A stretch of DNA of 64,000 nt from Chloroflexota bacterium. Lineage in GTDB: Bacteria; Chloroflexota; Dehalococcoidia; Tepidiformales; Tepidiformaceae. Position 1 is the first letter of the stretch. Every line of letters starts with the position of its first letter. This document shows, piece after piece, positions 53,774 through 62,497 of this stretch. The notes under the pieces are model-generated. The model was not told the DNA's origin and made no database searches. It saw nothing but the letters and a program-made list of their open reading frames with translations. Position numbers and translations under genes: made by a program. The DNA is taken from assembly GCA_026710655.1 (NCBI GenBank), contig JAPOQN010000042.1:123521-187520 (forward strand), read 5' to 3'.

Positions 53774-54256
53774 ATGACCGTCACCCGCCGCGTATCCGTC
53801 GAGCGCAACCGGCTGCGCTTCGCCGCCGCCCACTTCGCCACGTTCCTGGGGGAGTGCGAGCCCCTGCACGGCCACAACTACGACGTGATGGTCGACGTGG
53901 AGGGGGAACTCACGGAGGACTCGTGGGTGTGGGACTTCGGCGAACTGAAGCGGGTGACGAAGGCGATCGCAGACGAGCTCGACCACAAGTTCGTGCTCCA
54001 GCTCGAGAGCCGCGTGCTGACGATCGCAGAGGGGGAGCACGACTGGGAGATCTCGTACGAGGACCGCCGCTACGTCTTCCCCAAGTCGGACGTGGCGGCC
54101 CTGCCGATCGACAACTCGACGGCGGAGCGCCTGGCGGAGTGGTTCGCGGTGCGCCTGCGGGCGGCCCTGGCGGAGCAGGGAGCCAGCAACTTCAAGCGGC
54201 TGACCGTGGGCATCGAGGAAATGCCGGGACAGGCCGGTTGGTATACTGCGGAATAG
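53774..54256 (+). CDS. queD: 6-carboxytetrahydropterin synthase / PTPS family (QueD-like)
   Basis: 160 residues. Zinc ligands His20 (AAHF), His32 and His34 (PLHGHNYDV), probable catalytic Cys28 (GECEP), and the later DFGELKRVTKAIADELDHKF. Converts dihydroneopterin triphosphate in queuosine/archaeosine precursor synthesis, or pyruvoyl-pterin in relatives. No other queuosine gene is adjacent. The RBS is GGAGG upstream of the ATG at 53774. Confidence 0.85.
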   Translation: MTVTRRVSVERNRLRFAAAHFATFLGECEPLHGHNYDVMVDVEGELTEDSWVWDFGELKRVTKAIADELDHKFVLQLESRVLTIAEGEHDWEISYEDRRYVFPKSDVAALPIDNSTAERLAEWFAVRLRAALAEQGASNFKRLTVGIEEMPGQAGWYTAE

Positions 54257-54293
54257 GCTCGCGAGGGGAAAACGCAGGGGGGAGAGGGCGCGA

Positions 54294-54839
54294 ATGTCGG
54301 TCGACTGGGACAAGACGATCAACGAGATCCTGGCGGGCACGCTGGCGTGCCAGGCCTGCGAGGCGCTTGGCGACGAGATGATCGTGGGCTACACCCGCAG
54401 CACCGAAGCGGCGGAGTTCGCGATGCGCTGCCAGGACTGCACGGACAAGTCGGACTGCGACGCGCGCAAGCTGGTGGTGGTCTGCGAACCGTGCGCCAGC
54501 CGCTACCGCGTGAACGGCCAGCTAATGACAGAGGCAGGGTGGATGGGTGTGCAGCTGGACGAGTGCCGCCGCAACCTGGAGGAGTCGCTGGACTACCTCT
54601 CGACGTACTGGAAGGAAGAGGCGGAAATCGAGTTCGCGGACATGTCGCGCAAGCTCGAAGAGGTGGACCCGGACACGTTCCGCGAGGAAGACGGCTGGCG
54701 CTCGCGGATGGAGGAAGAGTACCTGCGCATCCACCGCTGGTTCCGCGACCGCAACGTGCGCGTCCCGGATCCGGGCTGGCGCAGCCAGTACGTCGAAGAC
54801 GTAGTGGCGATGGGGTACACCTCGCGCCTGGGCAATTAG
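54294..54839 (+). CDS. Cysteine-rich hypothetical protein
   Basis: 181 residues, not recognised. The first 70 hold eight cysteines in pairs (LACQACEAL, MRCQDCTDKSDCDARK, VVCEPCASRY) suggesting two zinc or Fe-S sites; the rest is acidic and helical (DECRRNLEESLDYLSTYWKE). The RBS is a long GGGGGGAGAGGG. It follows queD by 37 bases and could share its transcript. Confidence 0.65.
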   Translation: MSVDWDKTINEILAGTLACQACEALGDEMIVGYTRSTEAAEFAMRCQDCTDKSDCDARKLVVVCEPCASRYRVNGQLMTEAGWMGVQLDECRRNLEESLDYLSTYWKEEAEIEFADMSRKLEEVDPDTFREEDGWRSRMEEEYLRIHRWFRDRNVRVPDPGWRSQYVEDVVAMGYTSRLGN

Positions 54840-54917
54840 TCTCTGGGTCGGCTTGAGTTGTTCCCTTCGGCTGGGTAGCGCCGCGAGGGCTGAAGCTGCG
54901 GGCAACAGGGGCTTTGC

Positions 54918-54923
54918 TATACT
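54918..54923 (+). promoter_or_regulatory. Candidate -10 box (TATACT) for tRNA-Gly cluster
   Basis: TATACT sits 10 bases before the mature 5' end of tRNA-Gly. No good -35 hexamer is seen at the expected spacing, so the call is tentative. Confidence 0.35.
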
Positions 54924-54933
54924 CGCTCGGCGC

Positions 54934-55008
54934 GCGGAAGTAGCTCAGTGGTAGAGCGCCTCCTTGCCAAGGAGGAGGTCGCGAGTTCGACCCTCGTCTT
55001 CCGCTCCA
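54934..55008 (+). tRNA. tRNA-Gly (GCC)
   Basis: Acceptor GCGGAAG/CTTCCGC, D stem GCTC/GAGC, anticodon stem CCTCC/GGAGG, loop TTGCCAA (anticodon GCC), T stem GCGAG/CTCGT, discriminator T, CCA encoded. Confidence 0.95.
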
Positions 55009-55068
55009 CGCCTTCCCCTGCCGCCCATCCTTGACCGGGCGCGCTCGCCGGGGCTACCGTCAGACTGA

Positions 55069-55156
55069 GCCGAAGTGGCGGAATTGGCAGACGCGACGGT
55101 CTCAAACACCGTTGGGCGTAAAGCCCGTGCCGGTTCGAGTCCGGCCTTCGGCACCA
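55069..55156 (+). tRNA. tRNA-Leu (CAA)
   Basis: Class II tRNA, acceptor GCCGAAG/CTTCGGC, anticodon loop CTCAAAC (anticodon CAA), long variable arm, T stem GCCGG/CCGGC, discriminator A, CCA encoded. The 3' half is overlapped antisense by the serine recombinase frame. Confidence 0.95.
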
Positions 55157-56826
55157 GACCACACCACCACCCCACTGCCGAGTGGTGTAACGGTAGCACA
55201 CGGGCCTTTGGAGCCTTTGGTTGGGGTTCGAATCCCTGCTCGGCAGCCACTTCGTACCGTACTCATAACAGGGTCGGACAGGCCGATTTCTGCTGAACTC
55301 GCCTCTCCGATGGGGCTGTCTGGTGGCATGGGGATCGTGTAGCGGATTGTCGCCGTTCCCGGCTTCACGGCGATCTCTTTCACGAAGGAGCGGATGAAGG
55401 CCCGTGACTCCGTGAGTTCGCTCGTTTGCAGGAACTCGCTCATCTCCTCGGCGAAGGCGGTAATGGCCTCCACGCTGTCGAGAACAGCGCGCCTCTCCGA
55501 CAGAGTACGGCGCGCATCATCTGCGGCCGTCTCCAGGTGCTCCTGACGTTCCTGATGCTGCTTGAGACGGGGGAGGATGTCGTTGATCTCTAGGTCGGAG
55601 GTCTCGACGGCGTGCCATAGTCGGTCCATGCGGCGGCGTACCTCGGCCAGCTCCCCCTCGATGGTCTCGAGCTTCACCCGCTGCTCGCGAGCTACGCCGT
55701 CCATCTCCTCGTCGACCAGCCGCACCAGCTCGCGGATGTTGCTCTCGGTGAGGATGTGATCGCGAAGCTGCTCGATGATGAGCCGCTCGAAGTGTTTCGC
55801 GTTCAGCCGGGGCGTCTCGCAGCTCCCCCGGCCCCGCTTGATGAGGGACTGGCACACGTAGTAGGTGTACCGGCCGCTCTTGGCCTCGGCGGCCGTGAGC
55901 GCCCGGCGGCACGTCTGGCACTTGGCCAGCCCACTGAGCAGGTAGGGGCTGCTGGCGCGGCGGGGATGGACCTGTGCCGGCGCCTTGGCCTGGAGCATCT
56001 GCGCCACCTGCCGGAACTCCTCACGGGAGACGATGGCGGGGAAGGCATTCTCGACCCGCACTGCGCCGAGGCCGTCCTTGGCGGTGGCGCCCCAGACCAG
56101 GGTGCCCGTGTAGGCCTCGTTGGCGAGCATCGCGTGGATGGTGGTCTTGTTCCAGCGCTTGCCCCTGGCACTCGGGATTCCCTCGGTGTTGAGCGTTCTG
56201 GCGATGTCGAGGACGCTCTCGCCGTTGAGGGCCATGTCGAAGATGCGACGCATAACGCCATCGGCGGGCGGGTTCAGATCCAGCTTCTGGCGCTTGCTTG
56301 GTCCGTCGTCGACCGCGACCTTCCGGTACCCGTGAGGAGGGACGGGAGCGACCCAGAACCCGCGCGAAGCCGACTCACGCAGGCCACGCATGACCTCTTG
56401 CGCCAAATTCTCCGAGTAGAATTCGTCGACGCTCTCGATAATCGCTTCCATGAGCTTGCCGGTGGGGGAGTCATCCGCATGCTCGGTGATCGACACGACG
56501 CGAACGCCACGCCGTCGCAGCATCGACTTGAAGGCGACGGCGTGCTCGCGCTTGCGCGTGAAGCGGGAGAACTTCCAGACGAGGATCTCGCGGAAGGGAG
56601 CGTCTGGACGCTCGGCGGCGTCCAGCATCTTGCGGAACTGGGGCCTATCGGCGATACGCCCGCTCTCCGCCTCATCAACGTACTCCCGGACGATCACGTA
56701 GTCGTTCTTCTCGGCGTAGTCGCGCAGCGCCCGGAGTTGTGCCGAGACGGACAGGTCGACGTCCTGGCGGTCGCTGGACACGCGGGCGTACAGGGCGGCC
56801 GGGGTCGGGTCGGGTCGTTCACTCAT
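55102..56826 (-). CDS. Large serine recombinase (integrase)
   Basis: 574 residues. Resolvase domain with catalytic Ser17 (ALYARVSSDRQ), then the recombinase domain (about 165-275), zinc ribbon (CQTCRRALTAAEA, then YYVCQSL and GSCETP) and coiled coil (about 375-450). The family-like end is near YTIPMPPDSPIG and VMSTVRSG (about residue 523). The remaining ~50 codons are the antisense of tRNA-Gln and of the tRNA-Leu 3' half, ending at 55102. The natural stop therefore appears lost at the junction. It would catalyse integration and excision of the element. Confidence 0.92.
   Translation of the reverse strand: MSERPDPTPAALYARVSSDRQDVDLSVSAQLRALRDYAEKNDYVIVREYVDEAESGRIADRPQFRKMLDAAERPDAPFREILVWKFSRFTRKREHAVAFKSMLRRRGVRVVSITEHADDSPTGKLMEAIIESVDEFYSENLAQEVMRGLRESASRGFWVAPVPPHGYRKVAVDDGPSKRQKLDLNPPADGVMRRIFDMALNGESVLDIARTLNTEGIPSARGKRWNKTTIHAMLANEAYTGTLVWGATAKDGLGAVRVENAFPAIVSREEFRQVAQMLQAKAPAQVHPRRASSPYLLSGLAKCQTCRRALTAAEAKSGRYTYYVCQSLIKRGRGSCETPRLNAKHFERLIIEQLRDHILTESNIRELVRLVDEEMDGVAREQRVKLETIEGELAEVRRRMDRLWHAVETSDLEINDILPRLKQHQERQEHLETAADDARRTLSERRAVLDSVEAITAFAEEMSEFLQTSELTESRAFIRSFVKEIAVKPGTATIRYTIPMPPDSPIGEASSAEIGLSDPVMSTVRSGCRAGIRTPTKGSKGPCATVTPLGSGVVVWSGAEGRTRTGTGFTPNGV
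55176..55249 (+). tRNA. tRNA-Gln (TTG)
   Basis: Acceptor TGCCGAG/CTCGGCA, D stem GTGT/GCAC, anticodon loop CTTTGGA (anticodon TTG), T loop TTCGAAT, discriminator G, CCA encoded. It has weak pairs: C27-T43 mismatch, G28-T42, and T49-G65 and G50-T64 in the T stem. It lies at the border of the putative mobile element, which may have supplied part of it. Confidence 0.9.
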
Positions 56827-57041
56827 CGGTTTGGTTTCTCCCTGTCGGTTCTCGCTTAGCGTACCGAGCCGTCTCCCTGCACAGGTTTGGTCTCGGTAAA
56901 GATGTGGCCGACCTGTCGCATCGGAGCAAGCACTTTCGCTGTGAGTGCTAGAAGCGGACGCCTGAACGTTTACAGGTCCTTGGCGACGGATAAGACCAGA
57001 ACGTCCGTTCTTGCAAGGGGAGCATACCCCATCCCGGGCGC

Positions 57042-57323
57042 CTACGCGGCCTGGCCGGCGTCCGGAGTACCTGAACTGGCTTCATCCGCGCTCGTTTCCA
57101 GTCCAGACTCGTCGCCTGAAGGGGAAGGTTTCTGGTGAAGCTGCAGATGGGCCCGCACAATCACGCGTGCAAGTATCCGCAACCCGGACTCGAGTTGCTC
57201 ACGCTGCTCCGCCGTGTAGGTCTCCTGCCCCGTCTCGCCGTCCAATTTCAAACTCCCGGTCGGTTGTCCCAGCATCGCCGAAAGCTGTCGCGCAGGTAAC
57301 CGCCTGGAAGGGGGTGCGGTCAC
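57042..57323 (-). CDS. Small helical protein upstream of the recombinase
   Basis: 93 residues from GTG at 57323 (an ATG at 57275 is also possible). The core TAEQREQLESGLRILARVIV is a basic amphipathic helix. It resembles the protein encoded at 61062 (GLRALARIIARRAL), so two related copies lie on the element. It precedes the recombinase in the same direction with a 215-base gap. Function unknown; a recombination accessory or DNA-binding role is a guess. Confidence 0.55.
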   Translation of the reverse strand: MTAPPSRRLPARQLSAMLGQPTGSLKLDGETGQETYTAEQREQLESGLRILARVIVRAHLQLHQKPSPSGDESGLETSADEASSGTPDAGQAA

Positions 57324-57928
57324 GAACCCCGTTCAAAGGGTGATGGGTAAGCAGACGGCCTCCGATGCCGTTGGCGAGGCGGCACGGGAGCGGACGCGGT
57401 ACGAACTCGTACAGCGGGACAGCCTGGTCCCGGAAGACCTCGCGGCTGAGCCATCAGCCACCAGTAGTTGGTGCATCGTGTCGCCTACAGGCCGTGACGG
57501 CCGCTGGCTCCTCTGTCTAACAAGGTGTACGGCAGTCGGGCGACCCCGATGGATGTCTCATCGGCGCACCTGCCCGACCACTGCACTGGACGATGGAAGC
57601 TTCGGCCTTCGCTCGCCCATCGCCTCCCGCGGCCAGTGCTCGTGACGGCGATCGAGTGCGTGGCGGCGGGCGCCACGGCGGAATGCCCTGTCGAGGAGGG
57701 CGTGCGTGGCCCTCCTGGGCGATGGCGGCTTCGGATGGCCTGACGGGTGTCATGGGCGTGTACAGGGAAACGACGTTGGTTCCGAGAGACGGAAGTCCCC
57801 GAAAACGCAGGCAGGTCAAGGGAAAACGCCCCTACGGGACGCGCCGGGCAGAAATTGGGGAGGAAGCGCGTATTCCACCCGAAAACACGGAAAGTTCCGT
57901 CGGAGGGAAGTCGAAAGATGACAATCAG
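57324..57928. other. Region without a supported gene
   Basis: About 600 bases between the small helical protein and the next possible gene. Open frames exist on both strands but none shows a recognisable domain, good RBS or consistent codon use. Probably regulatory or decayed sequence. Confidence 0.5.
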
Positions 57929-58072
57929 GTGCGCGAGAACCAGGTCGAAGGGCTGCTGCGCAGGGCTGAAAGCAACCCTGACGACTGGCTCGGGCCGCCA
58001 CACGAGCCGCTGTCGCCCGCTGCGCGCTCCCAGTGGAACTGGGCTCTTCACGACGAGGAGGATGACGCCTGA
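57929..58072 (+). CDS. Possible small acidic protein
   Basis: 47 residues from GTG (VRENQVEGLLRRAESNPDDW onward, ending HDEEDDA). The composition is protein-like, but the start is uncertain and the frame is open further upstream to 57593. No family recognised. Confidence 0.3.
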   Translation: MRENQVEGLLRRAESNPDDWLGPPHEPLSPAARSQWNWALHDEEDDA

Positions 58073-58231
58073 AGGAGTTCACCGGGCCCTTACTGTGGAA
58101 ACCCTGCTGTTGCTTGACCGGGCCGCCAATCAGCCGCTTTGCGTTCCTCTCGTGCCTAGTACCGCCCGACGTAGCGTTGCGGATCCCGATCATGATCGTG
58201 CCGCCCGTACCGCTTGCGAACGGGGCGCGAT

Positions 58232-59317
58232 ATGATCCCAAAGATGATCACCGGTCAGGCTGATGGCCAGTTAGGGCTCAAGGTGCACCTGCCGGAGCCG
58301 AGCATCTGGCCGTTCGCGGCCGGGCTCGCGATCATGCTGCTCGCGGCCACCCTCATCTGGTGGGCTCGGGTCGAGGACCAGCGCAGCCTGAGCGGACCAC
58401 TGCTGGGCGCCTCGGTGGCCATCACGCTGGGAGCGGTGGCTGGCTGGGCCTTTGAGGACGGGCGCATGCACCGGAAGGCGCGCGAGCAGGAAGAGCACGC
58501 ACACGCCGCCGCCCGACGCACCCAGGTCATCACGTTCGCCATCGCCGAGGGTCAGATCGAGACGAGTATCGGCGAAGGCGGCGTCATCGACGCGATCCAG
58601 AACGCGCACGAGGACCTGCGCGCCGCTCCAGGCTTCGAGGACTTCCGCATCAACCTCTCCACCGCCGAGGAAGGCCCCTCGCAGGTCGTCGTTGAGACGA
58701 CGTGGTCAACGGCGGACGACATGGCCGCGTTCGAGAAGACGCAGCGGGCGATCGTCGACCTGATCAGCCAGCACCCCGACGAGGTGGTCACGGGCTCCTG
58801 GCAGACCTTCGACATGCAGGTGGTGCGCGACACGAAGGACACGTCTGTGCGGTACAGCCTGGGCATGGCGGCATCGTTGGTCGGGGCGCTGCTGGTGGGC
58901 GGCTTCGCCGTTGGCGCCGGCCTCAACCTGTTTGCCGCGGAAACAGCAGCCAGCGAGGGCACGAAGCCCGACGACATACCCCCGCCCCCGTTCGCCGGCA
59001 CGATCGAGATCAGGGGAAGTACCTTCAACTACGACGAGATCACGCTGCAAGTGGCCGCCGAGGCCACCCTGACGCTCGCCAACGAGGACGACTCCGTAGC
59101 GCACAACATCGTTTTCTTCGAGGGGGAGGTAGGCGAGAGTCCTGTCCTGCAGGGTTGCATCAGCGGCTGCGAGGGCAACGGGCGGGCGCTCCGAACGGAG
59201 TTGGCGACGGGAGTGATCCAGCACACATTCAGGTTCGCCATGCCACCACCGGGCCACTACGCTTTCTGGTGCGATGTGCACCCTGACACGATGCGTGGTG
59301 TGCTCATCATTGAGTGA
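58232..59317 (+). CDS. Membrane protein with ABM-like and cupredoxin domains
   Basis: 361 residues. Two N-terminal membrane helices (WPFAAGLAIMLLAATLIWW and the following GASVAITLGAVAGWAF) resemble a cytochrome-oxidase subunit IV-like region, then a dimeric alpha/beta-barrel segment like antibiotic-biosynthesis monooxygenases (about 95-205), a third helix (about 220-245) and a C-terminal cupredoxin with type 1 copper ligands His (VAHNIVFF), Cys, His and Met (WCDVHPDTMRG). Probably extracytoplasmic electron transfer or copper binding. The combination is unusual. Confidence 0.7.
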   Translation: MIPKMITGQADGQLGLKVHLPEPSIWPFAAGLAIMLLAATLIWWARVEDQRSLSGPLLGASVAITLGAVAGWAFEDGRMHRKAREQEEHAHAAARRTQVITFAIAEGQIETSIGEGGVIDAIQNAHEDLRAAPGFEDFRINLSTAEEGPSQVVVETTWSTADDMAAFEKTQRAIVDLISQHPDEVVTGSWQTFDMQVVRDTKDTSVRYSLGMAASLVGALLVGGFAVGAGLNLFAAETAASEGTKPDDIPPPPFAGTIEIRGSTFNYDEITLQVAAEATLTLANEDDSVAHNIVFFEGEVGESPVLQGCISGCEGNGRALRTELATGVIQHTFRFAMPPPGHYAFWCDVHPDTMRGVLIIE

Positions 59318-59324
59318 ACAGCGT

Positions 59325-59347
59325 CCCTCCCTGCCGGGGCAGGAGGG
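59325..59347 (+). terminator. GC-rich hairpin after the cupredoxin gene
   Basis: CCCTCCCTGCC pairs with GGCAGGAGGG (one bulged C), starting 8 bases after the stop. No T run follows, so it is a weak terminator candidate. Confidence 0.4.
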
Positions 59348-59576
59348 AAGTGCCGAAACGTGACCCTCTCAAGGGGGGCGTTGTTCCAGTCCACCTCCCA
59401 GATTGCCACTAGAACGTGCTTTCGGTAACGGTGGGGCGAGGCCGTCCAGCCCCGCAGACCTCTCAGGCTAGACCAGCCCGTCGTTGCCCCCGCGGGGAAG
59501 GCTCCGACGCCATTGCAGAGGTGGGGCGCTGAACGCTGGTGCGCCTGCTTTGAGCGGGATGGCCGGCGGAGAAGCG

Positions 59577-59960
59577 CTATGCGCCCTCTCCCTCTCCCTC
59601 TCGAGGCCCATCCGTATCCGACGAACCGCCTGGGCAGATGCCAAGCCGTTCGAGCGCCGCCCAGACGTCCTCCAACGCATCGCCGGGGTCAAGCTTGAAC
59701 GCGCCTGGCTTGACCCGTTCGAACGTCCAACCACAACGCTCCAGCTCGCGCTGTCGGGCAACGGCTGCATCGTGCCGGTCGGCCCCGTGCCAGCGCTCGC
59801 CGTCGCACTCGACGGCGAGCGCTCCCTCCCTGCCCCACACCACAAGGTCGATGCGGTAGCCGAGGACCTCGTGTTGCGGAGTCACCCGGTAACCGCGCCG
59901 GCAATGCGGAGGAACACGTCGAGCTCGAACCAGATCTCGAACGGACACGGCTGGTTCCCG
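59577..59960 (-). pseudogene. Remnant of helicase-type C-terminal restriction endonuclease domain
   Basis: The minus strand encodes RRGYRVTPQHEVLGYRIDLV, then LAVECDGERWHG and RQRELERCGWTFERV, the Vsr/DUF559-like nuclease (REase_MTES_1575) found at the end of large superfamily I helicases. The upstream part of the same domain (PFEIWFELDVFLRIAGAVTG) is in another frame and joins near 59890, which implies a frameshift. The rest of the helicase is missing. Bounds are approximate. Confidence 0.6.
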
Positions 59961-59989
59961 ATCCCCGCTGGGCCCGGACGGCCAAGCCT

Positions 59990-60313
59990 TCAAGCTCCCC
60001 GATGTCGCGGCCTCTCGCCCTGATCGGTGCGATGTATGTGTCCCCGCCCCTGGCGTGCGCCGGCAAGCGTGACGACACAGCCGAAGGCCGCGAGGCAGGC
60101 GATGATGGCCACCAGCTCCCCCGCGTCTCTCTCGCGTGGCAGGGGGGCGATGCCGCATTTCTCCCACAGAAATGCTGTGTACCCCTCCCGCCTGTCCTCG
60201 AGTCTGAAGTACCGCAGGCGCCAACGGACGTCCCAGGCTTTGTCCGCGCAGGCTCTCTCGGACTGGTAGGGCCTCTGTGCAGAGGCCACGATCTGGTCGA
60301 ACCGCGCGTTCAC
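59990..60313 (-). pseudogene. Possible gene fragment, unrecognised
   Basis: 107 residues (MNARFDQIVASAQRPYQSER; WRLRYFRLEDRREGYTAFLW) with protein-like composition, adjacent to the nuclease remnant and on the same strand. No family recognised and no clear start or RBS, so it may be part of the same decayed locus. Confidence 0.3.
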
Positions 60314-60426
60314 TTCCCGCCAGTGGTCGCCCGTGACGAAGCGTCCCTACGCCTCGGCGGGCCCCCAGGTCGGGAGCCTCAGCCAGGAGCCGCTGGCTAC
60401 GTCCTCCAGCACTGGGCCGTGCACCT

Positions 60427-60642
60427 TCAGCAGCCGCAGGCCTTCGGGAATGACGAACGTGAAGCCCTCAAGGCTCCACACCGTCTTTCCATCACCTTCT
60501 CCCTCCTGCCCCCCGCGCGACCGAAGGCAGACTCCTCGGCGGTGAAGCAGCAGAGATCGTGGACCAGCCGGTCGATCTCCCGCTCGCGCTCCTCCGTGTC
60601 CGTCCCGGCGTCCACGTCCTGCGCCGCCAGTACGTTTTCCAC
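60427..60642 (-). pseudogene. Fragment resembling the C-terminus of a type II R-M methyltransferase
   Basis: EEREREIDRLVHDLCCFTAE is close to the EREIDRLVYDLYGLTEEE end of Eco57I-like restriction-modification and BREX PglX-type proteins. Just upstream (minus strand) the frame has a stop (AMKL* then VENVLAA), and the preceding sequence shows no intact catalytic domain. Bounds are approximate. Confidence 0.4.
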
Positions 60643-61061
60643 CTACAGCTTCATGGCCCTCCGTTCGCTTACGCGGGCCGCCCGATCGGCAGCCCCCTCC
60701 CGCTACAGGAAACCCGTGATCTGGCTTCACGCCGTTTGCACCATGTGGCGGGATCAGCGCTCCAGCGTCTCGGCGTCGACGAAACCGGCGTCGATGGTGT
60801 CGATGGTGCATGCGGAGGAGGCAGGCGCCAGGACGGTCGCAGTACATCGCGACCCCTTCCGACGAAGTATGCGCCTTCGGGCAACCTGATGGACGTTGTG
60901 GCTCGCCGTGCGACCGGCCCAACATATCACCGATGAAGTCCGGTGCACGGGATGGTCGCGCCGCGCTCGGTCAACGACGCTGGAGTCCGCACAGACACCC
61001 ATCCTGCGACCGCAGGAAGGCGAACGGAGCGGGCACTGCGCCCGCCGGGAGATGGATCAGC
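60643..61061. other. Decayed region without a supported gene
   Basis: Frames on both strands are short and unmatched. It contains one arm of a 54-nt direct repeat (60700-60753) whose partner is at 63449-63502. Confidence 0.4.
60700..60753 (+). repeat. 54-nt imperfect direct repeat, copy A
   Basis: Begins CCGCTACAGGA and ends TTTGCACCATGTGGCGGGA. It matches copy B at 63449-63502 at 44 of 54 positions with no gaps, same orientation. Confidence 0.8.
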
Positions 61062-61244
61062 GTGAAGAGACAGCGAGCACTGAGCGCCGAGCAGGAGCGG
61101 CTCCGCGTCGAGGGCCTGCGCGCCCTGGCGCGCATCATCGCGCGCCGCGCGCTCGCGTCCTCACGCCTTCCGGCCGACCCCACGCCAGACCAGCGAGAAG
61201 ACGGGACGCAGCGTGAGCGCCTCCGCCGCGACCGCAGCACGTGA
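61062..61244 (+). CDS. Small basic helical protein (related to the one at 57042)
   Basis: 60 residues from GTG with a GGGAGATGGA RBS. Core LSAEQERLRVEGLRALARII matches the helix of the 57042 protein (EQ..L..GLR.LAR.I.R), followed by a polar, arginine-rich tail. It is convergent with the lipoprotein gene. Function unknown; duplication on one element suggests a role in its transfer or maintenance. Confidence 0.55.
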   Translation: MKRQRALSAEQERLRVEGLRALARIIARRALASSRLPADPTPDQREDGTQRERLRRDRST

Positions 61245-61274
61245 GCCGCGCCGCGCGACGCCGGGAGAACGCCA

Positions 61275-62420
61275 TCAACGCGAGCGGTCCGGCACGAGGC
61301 TCGCGGACTCCGCGATGTGCACCAGTTCAGCGAGCGAGGCAGCGTCCGCCTGGAGCAGCGCGACGATGTCGCCGGCGCGCCAGAGCAGGCTGAGGACGGC
61401 GTCGTCGGAGTGCCGGTAGTGGGCATCATCGACGCCTGCGGCGGCGGCCTCCCAGGAGCCGTCCAACGACGGCCCGTCGCCCGGCCTGAAGCGCTGGCGA
61501 AGCAGGATCTGGCTCCCGTCGGAGGCCTCCAGCAACGCCCAGACCGCGACCGGATCGCAGCCGTACGCGCCCCTCTCGGAGCCCGTGCCGACAGTGCGGT
61601 AGCCCGGCGGCGCGTACGCGGGCGCGAGGAACCCCGGCTCGGCGGGGAAGGCCGCTCCGCCGCCCGGGGGGCTGCTGCCGCTGCACGCTCCCGTCGCCTC
61701 GGGCTCGGCCTCGCGGGCGCCGGGAGGCGGCTCGAAGACGAAGCGGGTGTCGTCGATCTCTTTCTCGTAGTCGAGCGCGGTCACCTCGGCGTGGTAGGAC
61801 TGGCCGCCGCCGGTGGCTTCAACGGCCCAACGCATGATGAACATGCGCTCCGGGTCGACGAACGCCCGCGTGACCCCGCCCGGCGCGCGCAGCTCGACGA
61901 TCTGCGTGCGGCGGTCGAGTAGCGTCGCCTCGCCGGCAAGAGCGACCTCGGGTTCATCGCCGCGCTCGCGCCACTGCGCCATGAGCTCATCGACGGTCGC
62001 GGCGTGGACCGGGCCGACCGGTGCGCTGAAGAGGGGGAGCGCCATCGCTTCGGCCCCGAGGCTGGCGTAGCGACCGACGACGCGCCGGTAGACGTTTGCG
62101 CGAACGTCGTACTCCCAGGCGTGGTCGCCGTCGGCGACCGTGAGGAGCACGCCGTCGTCGATGCCGGTGCCGACGGTCTCGAACTCCCAGCGCCAGCGAG
62201 CCGGGTCGGGCGCGTACCACCAGCGGATCACGCTCCGGCCGACGCCGCTCCTGAAGCGGGCGAGCGGGTCGCCGGGATGAGGCTCGACCGCAACGGCGAC
62301 CTCGGCGTAGAAGCCGCGGGCGCCGGCTGATTCGTGATCGGAAGTGCAGGCGATGGTGAGCGTCGCCGCAATCAGGGCAAGGAACGCGATCATGGGCCGC
62401 CGCTCGGTAGCGATGCACAT
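61275..62420 (-). CDS. LolA-fold-like lipoprotein
   Basis: 381 residues (or 372 from an ATG at 62393). Signal peptide with lipobox LTIAC, then an N-terminal half resembling LolA/outer-membrane sensor folds (RWWYAPDPARWRWEFETVGT, WEYDVRANVYRRVVGRYASL, TQIVELRAPGGVTRAFVDPE) and a second domain (about 255-381: YAPPGYRTVGTGSERGAYGC, GDIVALLQADAASLAELVHI). Likely an extracytoplasmic lipid or ligand-binding protein. It reads as intact in spite of the decayed surroundings. Confidence 0.68.
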   Translation of the reverse strand: MCIATERRPMIAFLALIAATLTIACTSDHESAGARGFYAEVAVAVEPHPGDPLARFRSGVGRSVIRWWYAPDPARWRWEFETVGTGIDDGVLLTVADGDHAWEYDVRANVYRRVVGRYASLGAEAMALPLFSAPVGPVHAATVDELMAQWRERGDEPEVALAGEATLLDRRTQIVELRAPGGVTRAFVDPERMFIMRWAVEATGGGQSYHAEVTALDYEKEIDDTRFVFEPPPGAREAEPEATGACSGSSPPGGGAAFPAEPGFLAPAYAPPGYRTVGTGSERGAYGCDPVAVWALLEASDGSQILLRQRFRPGDGPSLDGSWEAAAAGVDDAHYRHSDDAVLSLLWRAGDIVALLQADAASLAELVHIAESASLVPDRSR

Positions 62421-62497
62421 GATGATGCAGGTCTCCAGATCGGCGACGCTGTCGCTCTCCCATCGTTACCGGCTCTACAATTCACCGACCCACCGGG

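Noticed and set aside
57485..58051. 188-codon minus-strand open frame
   Set aside because: Composition is unlike real proteins of the window, with no motif or RBS.
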